Positions 1-5,736 are shown, numbered from the stretch's first letter. The stretch: DNA of 7,965 nucleotides from Planctomycetota bacterium (GCA_021160625.1 JAGHCE010000098.1:1-7965); one strand, 5' to 3'. The notes: generated by a model from the letters alone, not told the origin. Numbers and translations are program-made.

Positions 1-82
1 CTATCTCACAATGAAAACCTAACTCGGAAACGGTGAACACCTTGACCTGCTACCGCACAGAACAGAATTTACAGAAAAAAAG

Positions 83-298
83 GTGCATTGCCACGTCCCC
101 TGCGGTATTCGACAATCTGTAAGGGGCATCATGCCCCCGCGCGCGGAAAATGATGGGGGCGATTGCAGAGTGTGCCCCTATCCGGCCGACAATAGTAGAA
201 GGAACGCGGCAGGGGCTCTCTGTCGCGGTTGGCGGCGTGGTTGTGCCTGGAAGTGGTACGGCGCCTGGAATCCTTGGCGAGTCGGCGGCGGTGTGTGA
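83..298 (+). CDS. Weak candidate small ORF just upstream of the radical SAM gene
   Basis: A GTG-initiated frame of 71 codons ends with TGA two bases before the ATG at 301. AAGG lies directly before the start, which is too close for a normal ribosome binding site. The product is basic and rich in Cys, Trp and Gly, with cysteine pairs CHVPC near the N-terminus and CRVC mid-way, and a C-terminus ending GGGV. Tight placement before a radical SAM/SPASM enzyme is what a modified-peptide precursor would show. Against this, third codon positions lack the strong GC preference of neighbouring genes, the frame crosses hairpin sequence at 123-137, and it would overlap any upstream-extended form of the radical SAM gene. 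It matches no precursor family I recognise and is most likely spurious. Confidence 0.15.
   Translation: MHCHVPCGIRQSVRGIMPPRAENDGGDCRVCPYPADNSRRNAAGALCRGWRRGCAWKWYGAWNPWRVGGGV
123..137. repeat. Short GGGGCAT/ATGCCCC inverted repeat
   Basis: GGGGCAT (123-129) is followed after one base by its exact reverse complement ATGCCCC (131-137). A realistic RNA hairpin would have five to six pairs and a 3-5 base loop. The GGGGC/GCCCC arms resemble the hairpin modules at 1468-1523, so this may be a decayed member of that family. Confidence 0.4.
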
Positions 299-300
299 AA

Positions 301-1368
301 ATGAGGCAAACTCTTGTAAACATTGAGCTTACGTCGTACTGCAATCGCAAGTGCATAACCTGCCCGCAGGGAAACCCGGATTCGGGTATCCACCGGCAGG
401 ATATGTCTATGGAGACGCTTGACGTCTTTTTACGGCGCGTGGAGGAGGCGCGGGGCGAGGGGCTCTTTATCAAGGAGATAATAAACTCGGGCTACGGCGA
501 GACGTTTATGCACAAAAAGCTCGACGAGGCCTTTTCGCGGTATGCCGATTTCAAGCGGCGGTTTGCGAAAAAGTGGGGCCATCGCCCGGACATATCGATC
601 GTCACCAACGGTAGCCTCATCACTCCGGAAAATCTCGACAGCGTGCTAAGGGCCGTGGACATCCTCAAGTTTTCCTTTCCGACGTCAAACCCCGAACATT
701 ACGGGATGATAATGCAGCGCAACGCCGCAGAGGGCCGGCACTTGCTCGACAGGGCGGTCGAAAGCCTCACCGTGTGTATGGAGCGCTACAGGGATGGCCG
801 GCTTTCCGAGCTGCGCGTTCACCTGTCGCCGCCTTGCCAGCAGTCCTTCGAGGACTTCGACGAGACAATGCAGTTCCTGACAAGGCTGGCTTCCCGGCTT
901 CACCTCGACAATATCCGCATCGTCATCTTCCCCTCGACGTCGAACCGTGCCGGCGAGGTCAGTGAGGAAGGCTTCATAAACAATTTCTACCGCGCCCACC
1001 AGAGGCGCTACGCCGGCAAGGTCCTAAACGGCGTCAAGGTCGTAATGCTCTCGGAGTTCAACGTCTTTTACCCCACGTATTTCCACGTCGTGAGGGTCCT
1101 TGCAGACCGCTTCCCCTGCATCTGGAAGGGCGGCAGCATATCGATAAACTCCGTCGGCGGATACCGCTACTGCATCAACGACTCGGAAAGCCTTTATACG
1201 CTCGGGTCGCTCGACGAGACGAGCCTGGTCGAAGTGTTCAGGAAACTGCGGCTCACGGACCCTTCACCCGGCTGCAGCGGCTGCAACCAGAACCCGGCAA
1301 ATATGGGCGACGACCCGGTCCAAAGGCTCTACCGCTTCGCCGCAGGAATCCGAATGAAGTTCTCCTGA
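301..1368 (+). CDS. Radical SAM protein with C-terminal SPASM/twitch-like cysteines
   Basis: A 355-residue radical SAM enzyme. The motif CNRKCITC (Cys14, Cys18, Cys21) is the CxxxCxxC signature binding the 4Fe-4S cluster that cleaves S-adenosylmethionine. GYGE at 64-67 fits the GGE-type SAM-binding position, and SIVTNGSLIT (99-108) is a typical barrel strand. The C-terminal part has Cys273, Cys291, Cys325 and Cys328 in a C-x17-C...CxxC layout, as in SPASM/twitch domains holding an auxiliary cluster. Such enzymes modify peptides, nucleotides or small molecules; the substrate is not evident. ATG 301 starts the protein just before the first conserved strand but has no clear Shine-Dalgarno. A TTG at 229 would add 24 residues and follows AGGGG at 211-215, so the start is uncertain. 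The gene stands alone on its strand and converges with the methyltransferase gene at 1789. No substrate or partner gene is obvious. Confidence 0.9.
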   Translation: MRQTLVNIELTSYCNRKCITCPQGNPDSGIHRQDMSMETLDVFLRRVEEARGEGLFIKEIINSGYGETFMHKKLDEAFSRYADFKRRFAKKWGHRPDISIVTNGSLITPENLDSVLRAVDILKFSFPTSNPEHYGMIMQRNAAEGRHLLDRAVESLTVCMERYRDGRLSELRVHLSPPCQQSFEDFDETMQFLTRLASRLHLDNIRIVIFPSTSNRAGEVSEEGFINNFYRAHQRRYAGKVLNGVKVVMLSEFNVFYPTYFHVVRVLADRFPCIWKGGSISINSVGGYRYCINDSESLYTLGSLDETSLVEVFRKLRLTDPSPGCSGCNQNPANMGDDPVQRLYRFAAGIRMKFS

Positions 1369-1370
1369 CA

Positions 1371-1395
1371 GGAGGAGGGCTTCGCCCCCTCTTTG
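1371..1395 (+). terminator. Possible terminator hairpin after the radical SAM gene
   Basis: Beginning two bases after the TGA stop, GGAGGGC (1374-1380) pairs across a TTC loop with GCCCCC (1384-1389), with one A-C mismatch, and is followed by TCTTT. The T run is short. A related copy at 5936-5956 has a six-T run, so the structure is also the first module of the repeat family. It may terminate transcription, but this is inferred from shape only. Confidence 0.35.
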
Positions 1396-1403
1396 CTATG
1401 GGG

Positions 1404-1424
1404 GCCGCAGACGTTGTCTGCGGC
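1404..1424. repeat. Perfect 9-bp hairpin repeat, copy 1
   Basis: GCCGCAGAC (1404-1412), loop GTT, GTCTGCGGC (1416-1424): a perfect nine-pair stem. The same 21 bases occur unchanged at 5964-5984, also preceded by CTATGGGG. A diverged third copy is at 1528-1548. Confidence 0.9.
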
Positions 1425-1448
1425 AGTCAACTGACCATCTGAGAGGCT

Positions 1449-1475
1449 ATGTGCCACTGGTGGTTTTGTAGGGGC
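1449..1475 (+). repeat. ATGTG-CACTGGTGG-GTAGGGGC repeat module, copy 1
   Basis: This 27-base stretch matches 6035-6061 at 25 of 27 positions. It holds the ACTGGTGG core that also forms the left arm of the hairpin at 1637-1657, and ends in the GTAGGGGC arm of the next palindrome. In this copy the ACTGGTGG core has no nearby CCACCAGT partner, so it is a half-element. Confidence 0.8.
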
Positions 1476-1523
1476 AGGGCTTGCCCTGCCCGGCGCTGAG
1501 GGCGCAGCAAGCGGCGCCCCTAC
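1468..1523. repeat. Nested palindromic element with GTAGGGGC terminal inverted repeats
   Basis: GTAGGGGC (1468-1475) and its exact reverse complement GCCCCTAC (1516-1523) bound 56 bases. Inside lies a second perfect inverted repeat, GGGCAGGGC (1472-1480), TT, GCCCTGCCC (1483-1491), which shares bases with the left end. A GGCGC/GCGCC pair fills the rest. The two folds are mutually exclusive at the left arm. The size and terminal repeats recall very small palindromic interspersed elements (REP- or MITE-like). No transposase is present in the window. Confidence 0.75.
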
Positions 1524-1527
1524 GGGG

Positions 1528-1590
1528 GCCACAGACGTTGCCCGAGGCAATCACCTGACCTTCCGCGGGCGAGGGCGCCTCGCCCCTATG
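1528..1590. repeat. Diverged hairpin copy joined to GGGCGAGG hairpin
   Basis: This stretch and its left flank (1524-1590) align with 5960-6027, with eight mismatches and a changed loop. The first part (1528-1548) is the 21-base hairpin with four substitutions that break three of nine pairs. The second part keeps a perfect eight-pair stem: GGGCGAGG (1567-1574), loop GCG, CCTCGCCC (1578-1585). The linker CCTGACCTT is shared with the other cluster. Confidence 0.75.
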
Positions 1591-1602
1591 GCATTATTCC
1601 GC

Positions 1603-1618
1603 GTGCGCTAAAGCGCAC
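1603..1618. repeat. GTGCGC hairpin
   Basis: GTGCGCT (1603-1609), AA, AGCGCAC (1612-1618): a seven-base perfect inverted repeat, realistically six pairs with a TAAA loop. It has no second copy in the window. Confidence 0.6.
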
Positions 1619-1636
1619 CCCACACAACGATGTGGT

Positions 1637-1657
1637 ACTGGTGGCTCGTCCACCAGT
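1637..1657. repeat. ACTGGTGG hairpin, complete copy
   Basis: ACTGGTGG (1637-1644), loop CTCGT, CCACCAGT (1650-1657): a perfect eight-pair stem preceded by ATGTGGT. Half-copies of the left arm with the same ATGTG prefix occur at 1449-1463 and 6035-6049, so this appears to be the intact form of the module. Confidence 0.75.
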
Positions 1658-1711
1658 GTTTGCACCTTTCTTTACCGCTTTCTTCCTCTCTTCCATCTCT
1701 TGGCCCTATGC

Positions 1712-1738
1712 AAATCTGCGCAATCTGCGCAATCTGCG
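1712..1738. repeat. Three tandem copies of a 9-base unit (CAATCTGCG)
   Basis: Three consecutive nine-base units read AAATCTGCG, CAATCTGCG, CAATCTGCG. The array lies in non-coding DNA about 50 bases beyond the stop of the methyltransferase gene. A single array of this size could arise by replication slippage. No copies occur elsewhere in the window. Confidence 0.8.
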
Positions 1739-1788
1739 GAAAAACATCTTCTAATGTAAGGCGGTATCATCGTGTGCTTTCCTCGCCT

Positions 1789-2262
1789 TTACGTCCGCGG
1801 CCAGGGTATGAGGGTGTTCACGTGGTTTATGTATTCCACGTATGGCTGCCCGAACTTTTCTTCGAGCCACTCTTCCTCGCGGTGTATGAGAAGCCGGAAG
1901 GCCACGTACATAATGACGGGGACGGCCAGCAGAAGCGGCTTGCGCAGAAACAGCAGCGCCCCCGGCACGATAAAGAGAATCCAGGCCGCGTAGGTCGGGT
2001 GCCTGCACAAGCGGTAGACCCCGGTTGTGCAAAGCCGTCCGGTGTTGTAATGCCGGCCGATTGCCCCGGCCGACACAGCCCAGAAGGGGATTCCCGCCGC
2101 CAGGAGGATGATTGCCGGAACGTAGAAAAACCACGGTGAAATACTCGTGACCAGAAGCTGCGGCGAGAAACACCACGACACGACGACGACAGGCGCACTG
2201 AAGATGGAGCTCCATCCGAACCACGCCGCCCCGATTCCCCACCTTGTCATTTTTGCGGCCAT
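1789..2262 (-). CDS. Isoprenylcysteine carboxyl methyltransferase/PEMT-like membrane methyltransferase
   Basis: A 157-residue integral membrane protein of the isoprenylcysteine carboxyl methyltransferase / phospholipid methyltransferase superfamily. The signature lies in the C-terminal half: GVYRLCRHPTY (81-91), then a hydrophobic segment (92-122), then REEEWLEEKFGQPYVEY (128-144) and a terminal LIPW (151-154). In characterised relatives these parts form the S-adenosylmethionine pocket and part of the acceptor site at the membrane. Hydrophobic segments near 12-32, 45-67, 93-106 and 108-126 predict about four membrane spans. Bacterial members methylate varied lipids or small molecules, so the substrate here is unknown. 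The start at 2262 has only a weak AAGAGAA upstream; ATG 2250 is an alternative. It lies 71 bases after the stress-protein gene on the same strand and could be read from the TRAP operon transcript, though nothing shows a functional link. Confidence 0.85.
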   Translation of the reverse strand: MAAKMTRWGIGAAWFGWSSIFSAPVVVVSWCFSPQLLVTSISPWFFYVPAIILLAAGIPFWAVSAGAIGRHYNTGRLCTTGVYRLCRHPTYAAWILFIVPGALLFLRKPLLLAVPVIMYVAFRLLIHREEEWLEEKFGQPYVEYINHVNTLIPWPRT

Positions 2263-2333
2263 TGCGGCATAGTTCTCTTACTTGGAGTGACCCCGCGGCC
2301 CGGCGGGTGTGCTCACGGCTTCGGGGAAAATCC

Positions 2334-2837
2334 CTACTCGGTGGCCCTTTCGCTGTAGCTCAGGGGCACGACGAGGACGGCGCAGTCGGCCTTTCTCGCC
2401 ACCTTTTCGGTCACGTTGCCGAAGAGGGCCTTCCTTAAGCCTCCTCGTCCGGCCCGGCCGATTATGATGAGGTCGACGGTTTTCTCGCGGGCGAATTCCA
2501 ATATCTTGATGTAGTCCTTGCCGACTTTCATTTCGACCTGGAGATCAACCCCGGCCGGGACGCGCGGCAGGTACGTTTCCTCGAGCTTGGCATCGATGTC
2601 GCGGCGTGCCTTCGCATCGATGCCGTCAACCTCGTAGAGATAGGTCTTCCAGAACTGTGCCTCGGGTTCCGGGATAACGTGCAGCAGGTAAAGCGTCGAC
2701 CCCGGCCGCCGCTGGGCGGCGTCTATCGCGAAGTCGAATGCGAAATCGGCGTTCTCGGAGAAATCGGTGCAGAAGAGGATTCGCCGATAGGGGCTCTCGC
2801 GGAGGTGAGGCCGGTCTGCTTCGTCGGTTTCTTCCAT
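2334..2837 (-). CDS. Universal stress protein (UspA family), TRAP-operon member
   Basis: A 167-residue single-domain UspA-fold protein. The N-terminal strand RRILFCTDFS (18-27) carries the conserved Asp25. The C-terminal GRAG...FGN (127-141) matches the ATP-binding G-2x-G-9x-G-(S/T) motif with Gly127, Gly130 and Gly140, but Asn141 replaces the usual Ser/Thr. It ends with the typical strand CAVLVVP. The start at 2837 is chosen because AGGAGGG (2852-2846) lies eight bases upstream. An earlier ATG at 2867 overlaps the dctM stop as ATGA and would add ten residues not typical of the family. Usp genes recur in TRAP operons; TeaD, with the ectoine transporter TeaABC, is an ATP-binding regulator of uptake. 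A similar role here is inference. The protein is cytoplasmic. Confidence 0.92.
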   Translation of the reverse strand: MEETDEADRPHLRESPYRRILFCTDFSENADFAFDFAIDAAQRRPGSTLYLLHVIPEPEAQFWKTYLYEVDGIDAKARRDIDAKLEETYLPRVPAGVDLQVEMKVGKDYIKILEFAREKTVDLIIIGRAGRGGLRKALFGNVTEKVARKADCAVLVVPLSYSERATE

Positions 2838-2863
2838 TTCTCGAACCCTCCTGCAAAGTCGGG

Positions 2864-4165
2864 TCATTTCACCAGGGCCGGCAGCCACAGCGACAGCTGC
2901 GGGAATGCCACGAGTATGGCGGCCGCCACGACGAGCGCGCCCAGGAAGGGCAGGGCCCCCTTAAAGACCGTTTGCAGCGGGATGTCGCGCTCGATCCCGC
3001 TGACGACGTACGCGTTTACCCCCACGGGCGGCGAGATTACCCCCATCTGCGTCACCACGACGATAATCACGCCGAACCATATGGGGTGGTATCCAAGCCC
3101 CGTGACCACCGGATAGAAGATCGGAATCGTAAGAAGTATGAGCGCCAGTGCGTCGACGAAGCAGCCGCTGACGAGGTAAAAGAGGATGATGAAGGCCATA
3201 ATGACGAATCCTGGAAGCGGCAGCCCCGCAAGCCAGGAGGCCAGCTCGAACGGGATGCGCGTTACCGCCAGGAAATGCCCGAAAACGACCGCCCCCGTCA
3301 CGACGAACATCACCATACAGGATGTGCGCACCGTTTCCACAAGGGCCCTGGTGAGGCCCTTCCAGGTCAGCCGCCTCTTGAACGCCGCTATGACGAGGCT
3401 TCCGCCCGCGCCGATTGCGGCCGCCTCGGTCGGCGTGAAAAACCCGTAAAACATCCCTCCCATCACGAGCGCAAAGAGGACAAGCGTCTCTGACACCCCC
3501 TGGAGGGATACGATTTTTTCCTTCCAGGTGGTTCGCGGCCCTGCCGGGGCCAGGTGCGGACGCAGCCTCGCGTTTATGTAAATCGTCACGCAGAAGAGAA
3601 ACGCGATGAGGAGGCCCGGGATAATCCCGGCGATAAAGAGCTTGCCCACCGACTGCTCGGTCAGGATCGCGTAAACGATAAAGACAACGCTCGGCGGGAT
3701 GAGCATCCCCAAGCTGCCGCCGGCCGCGACCGAGCCGCTTCCCAGCTCCATATCGTACTTGTACCGCCTCATCTCCGGCAGGGCCACCGCCGCCATCGTC
3801 GCCGCAGTGGCCGGGCCTGAGCCGCAGATGGCGCCGAATCCCGTGCAGGCTCCCACCGTGGCCATAGCGAGCCCACCGGGCAGCGCTCCGAGCCACTTGT
3901 AGGCCGTGTCGAAGAGGCGGCGGCTAATCCCCGCATGAAAGGCAATCTGCCCCATAAACACAAACAGCGGTATCACCGTGAGGCTGTAGGACGAGAAGGT
4001 CGCATAGAGGTCGCTCGTGACCATACTAAGCGCTGCATGCGGCGTGACCACCAGCGCAAATCCGGCTACCCCCACCGCGGCCATCACGAACGCCACCGGC
4101 ATACTGCTCATCAGCAGCACCACCAGCACCACGCAACCGAGGATACCTACCTGGACCGGCGTCAT
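2864..4165 (-). CDS. dctM: TRAP transporter large permease subunit
   Basis: A 433-residue polytopic membrane protein of the DctM/ion transporter superfamily, the transport subunit of a tripartite ATP-independent periplasmic transporter. Family landmarks are present in order: IPLFVFMGQIAF (65-76), TGFGAICGSGPATAATMA (108-125), GGSLGMLIPPS (149-159), FFTPTEAAAIGA (242-253), GCFVDALALILLTIP (334-348) and GVISPPVGVNAYVV (375-388). The SGPATAA and IPPS/SPPVG re-entrant-loop regions form the ion and substrate sites in structurally known homologues. Length is normal. The start ATG overlaps the dctQ stop as ATGA, with AAGGAG (4181-4176) upstream, suggesting coupled translation that would keep DctQ and DctM in step. 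The substrate is not predictable from this subunit. Confidence 0.97.
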   Translation of the reverse strand: MTPVQVGILGCVVLVVLLMSSMPVAFVMAAVGVAGFALVVTPHAALSMVTSDLYATFSSYSLTVIPLFVFMGQIAFHAGISRRLFDTAYKWLGALPGGLAMATVGACTGFGAICGSGPATAATMAAVALPEMRRYKYDMELGSGSVAAGGSLGMLIPPSVVFIVYAILTEQSVGKLFIAGIIPGLLIAFLFCVTIYINARLRPHLAPAGPRTTWKEKIVSLQGVSETLVLFALVMGGMFYGFFTPTEAAAIGAGGSLVIAAFKRRLTWKGLTRALVETVRTSCMVMFVVTGAVVFGHFLAVTRIPFELASWLAGLPLPGFVIMAFIILFYLVSGCFVDALALILLTIPIFYPVVTGLGYHPIWFGVIIVVVTQMGVISPPVGVNAYVVSGIERDIPLQTVFKGALPFLGALVVAAAILVAFPQLSLWLPALVK

Positions 4166-4680
4166 GGCTTTATCATCTCCTTGCCGGGGTGCAGGAGATT
4201 GTGGAAGATGACCAGGGCCACCACCGCCGAGGAAAGGGCGATAACGTACAGCACCCAGAAGACGGGAATCTGGAGGGTCGCGGTTACCTCCCCGCTTCGC
4301 CGGAGGGACTCCCCGTATATGATGCTTCGCTGGCAGAGAAACACAAAGAGCGCCATCGACGCCAAGCGCGCAAGCGTGTCGACCACCACCCGCCCGCGGC
4401 GTGAGAGCTTCAGAAAGAAGTACTCAATCGCCACGTGACCCTTGACCGCCGTCGTGTAGGGCAGGGCGCAGGCGATCGTCACCGCGCCGGCGATCTTGAC
4501 GATGTCAAAGGCCCCCACCAGCGGCGACCTGAAGATGCGTCCGATGACATCGACGCAGGTTACGAGCATCATAGCGACGATGCCCGCCCCCGCGAGGGCC
4601 GCAAGCGAGTATACAAGTGCCCTGACGACAGTCGAATAGACCGCCGAAAGGTATCTGAAACCTCTGACGATGCCGGACAA
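4162..4680 (-). CDS. dctQ: TRAP transporter small permease subunit
   Basis: A 172-residue protein with four predicted membrane spans (about 22-45, 59-77, 103-120, 137-161), as expected for DctQ, which docks to DctM and helps receive the loaded binding protein. Family features are DVIGRIF (44-50), VGAFDIVK (55-62), KGHVAIEYFF (80-89) and LQIPVFWVLYVIALSS (136-151). The start is a TTG at 4680, supported by GGAGGAG at 4690-4684; the next in-frame ATG codons lie inside the first membrane span. It starts 30 bases after dctP ends, and its stop overlaps the dctM start. The rare start codon and the small hairpin before it could lower its expression relative to dctP. Confidence 0.94.
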   Translation of the reverse strand: MSGIVRGFRYLSAVYSTVVRALVYSLAALAGAGIVAMMLVTCVDVIGRIFRSPLVGAFDIVKIAGAVTIACALPYTTAVKGHVAIEYFFLKLSRRGRVVVDTLARLASMALFVFLCQRSIIYGESLRRSGEVTATLQIPVFWVLYVIALSSAVVALVIFHNLLHPGKEMIKP

Positions 4681-4695
4681 GGGCTCCTCCGTTAC

Positions 4696-4708
4696 CGGGC
4701 GCTGCCCG
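4696..4708 (-). promoter_or_regulatory. Small hairpin between dctP and dctQ
   Basis: CGGGC (4696-4700), three-base loop, GCCCG (4704-4708) lies directly after the dctP stop and before the dctQ ribosome binding site. Intercistronic hairpins after binding-protein genes often protect the upstream mRNA, helping to make more binding protein than permease. This one has only five pairs, so a function is speculative. Confidence 0.3.
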
Positions 4709-4710
4709 CT

Positions 4711-5736
4711 CTACTTCGCGAGAAGGTCCTGGATGTCCTTGAGGAACGCCTTTCCGGGCAGCTCCTTTTGGGTGGTCTTCTGAACGTATTCGTCCAGGAT
4801 GGGCTTGACGGCACTTATCCACTTGGCGTTTTCCTCGTCCGAGAGCGAGATCATTTCCCGGCCGAGCCCCTTTACGAACGCGCGGCCTTCGGCGTCCGCA
4901 TCATCCCACGCTTTGCCCTGCTTAGCCACCCATTCGCGGCTGACGGTGGTGAAGGTCTCCTGAACGTCCTTGGGCAGGCCGTTCCAGGCATCCTTGTTCA
5001 TCACAACGAACATCGCCGTCGTGTAGCCGATGGCCGACGTGTCGGTCACGCAGTCGATGACCTCGCCCTGCTTCCAGCCCTTGAGCGTCTCTATGGGGCA
5101 GAAGGTGGCCTCAACAACGCCCTTTTGCAGGGCCTCGTAGGTCTCCGGCTGGCTCATTGCGACGGGAACGCCGCCGAGTGCCGCAACTATCTTCGATGAA
5201 AGACCCGTCGCGCGGACCTTGAGGCCTTTGAGGTCTTCAAGTGAGCGTACGGGTTTCTTCGAGGCCAGTATCCCTGGCCCGTGAGCGTGGATGTAGAGTA
5301 GATGCGTGTTCGCCAGCTCCGCTGGCTTGTACTTAAGAGCCATTTTCGTGGCGATTTCCGTCGCCGTCGTGCCGTTTGGATACCCCAGCGGCAGGTCCAG
5401 CCCCTCAAGAAGCGGGAAGCGCCCGCGCGTATACGCAAAGCAGCTCATACCTATGTCCGATATCCCGTCCACAACGCCCTGGTAGCACTGCGGCGCCTTT
5501 GTAAGCGACCCGGCCGGATAGATCGTGATCTTGACCTGTCCGTCCGTGGCCCTTTCGATTTCCTTCGCCCATGCTTCAGCCGTCTTGCACTGAATGTGCG
5601 TAGGCGGGAAAAATATGCTGTACGACAGCTCGATCGTCTTGGGCTTGGCCTTTTCCTGGGCGCTGCCGGGTGCTGCAAACCCCGCAACCACCGCCAATGC
5701 CAACACCGCCACTGCGACAAATCTCATCCTGCGCAT
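4711..5736 (-). CDS. dctP: TRAP transporter periplasmic solute-binding protein
   Basis: A 341-residue DctP-family binding protein. An N-terminal signal peptide has a basic start (MRRMR), a hydrophobic core (6-22) and a likely cleavage after GSA (Ala26). The mature protein shows family landmarks: TDGQVKITIYPAGSL (64-78), the conserved LKGLKVRATG (169-178) with Arg175 expected to pair with a substrate carboxylate, QPETYEALQKGVVEA (196-210), and FVVMNKDAW (243-251) with Asn247. Most family members have GVVDG where this one has GVVEAT followed by FCPIETLKGWKQGEV (212-226). Five cysteines (50, 84, 99, 213, 229) are more than usual for this family and could form disulphides. GGGAG/AGGAGG sequences at 5752-5742 precede ATG 5736. 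It is the first gene of the operon, with a putative promoter at 5926-5899. The ligand is probably a carboxylate but cannot be named. Confidence 0.96.
   Translation of the reverse strand: MRRMRFVAVAVLALAVVAGFAAPGSAQEKAKPKTIELSYSIFFPPTHIQCKTAEAWAKEIERATDGQVKITIYPAGSLTKAPQCYQGVVDGISDIGMSCFAYTRGRFPLLEGLDLPLGYPNGTTATEIATKMALKYKPAELANTHLLYIHAHGPGILASKKPVRSLEDLKGLKVRATGLSSKIVAALGGVPVAMSQPETYEALQKGVVEATFCPIETLKGWKQGEVIDCVTDTSAIGYTTAMFVVMNKDAWNGLPKDVQETFTTVSREWVAKQGKAWDDADAEGRAFVKGLGREMISLSDEENAKWISAVKPILDEYVQKTTQKELPGKAFLKDIQDLLAK

Larger units (their letters stand above)
1..300. other. Upstream region of the radical SAM gene, mostly non-coding
   Basis: No recognisable gene is seen here. The stretch has mixed base composition and several GC-rich inverted repeats, the clearest at 123-137. 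A GGGGGC at 155-160 and a GCCCC at 174-178 could pair as a second, looser hairpin. These resemble degenerate relatives of the hairpins found downstream (GGGGC...GCCCC arms). A TTGACC at 42-47 is a possible -35 element, but no good -10 follows at normal spacing, so the promoter of the downstream gene is not located. One 71-codon frame (83-298) is listed separately as a weak candidate. Confidence 0.5.
1369..1788. other. Convergent intergenic region filled with palindromic repeats
   Basis: This 420-base gap between two convergent genes holds no convincing gene. From left to right it contains a terminator-like hairpin (1371-1395), a 9-bp hairpin (1404-1424), an ACTGGTGG half-module (1449-1467), a nested palindrome with GTAGGGGC ends (1468-1523), a decayed copy of the first hairpin followed by a GGGCGAGG hairpin (1528-1585), a GTGCGC hairpin (1603-1618) and an ACTGGTGG hairpin (1637-1657). 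After these come a pyrimidine-rich tract (about 1663-1701) and a 9-base tandem repeat (1712-1738). Frames crossing this region encode low-complexity Ala/Pro/Gly-rich strings, as expected of translated repeats. Confidence 0.8.

Noticed and set aside
42..70. Promoter for the radical SAM gene (TTGACC with a downstream AT-rich stretch)
   Set aside because: The best -10-like hexamer, CAGAAT, is only 15 bases away and matches poorly. It also lies more than 200 bases from the start codon.
1329..1550. A 73-codon minus-strand frame across the first repeat cluster
   Set aside because: The translation is Ala/Pro-rich low complexity, arises from the palindromic repeats, and overlaps the end of the radical SAM gene.
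1371..1658. CRISPR array
   Set aside because: The repeats are of different sequence, unevenly spaced and mostly self-complementary hairpins, with no constant repeat-spacer pattern and no cas genes.
1740..1765. Minus-strand terminator after the methyltransferase gene
   Set aside because: ACAT...ATGT followed by five Ts is present on the minus strand, but a four-pair stem with a six-base loop is too weak to call.
1630..2139. A 169-codon plus-strand frame
   Set aside because: It starts inside the hairpin repeats and continues antisense to the methyltransferase-like gene, with low-complexity content.
2738..3493. A 251-codon plus-strand frame
   Set aside because: It is antisense to dctM and usp, whose protein motifs are unmistakable. 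The product is a charged Arg/Asp/His-rich string typical of the opposite strand of GC-rich genes.
4435..5199. A 254-codon plus-strand frame
   Set aside because: It is antisense to dctQ and dctP, which carry full family motifs, ribosome binding sites and a signal peptide. No motif is seen in the plus-strand product.
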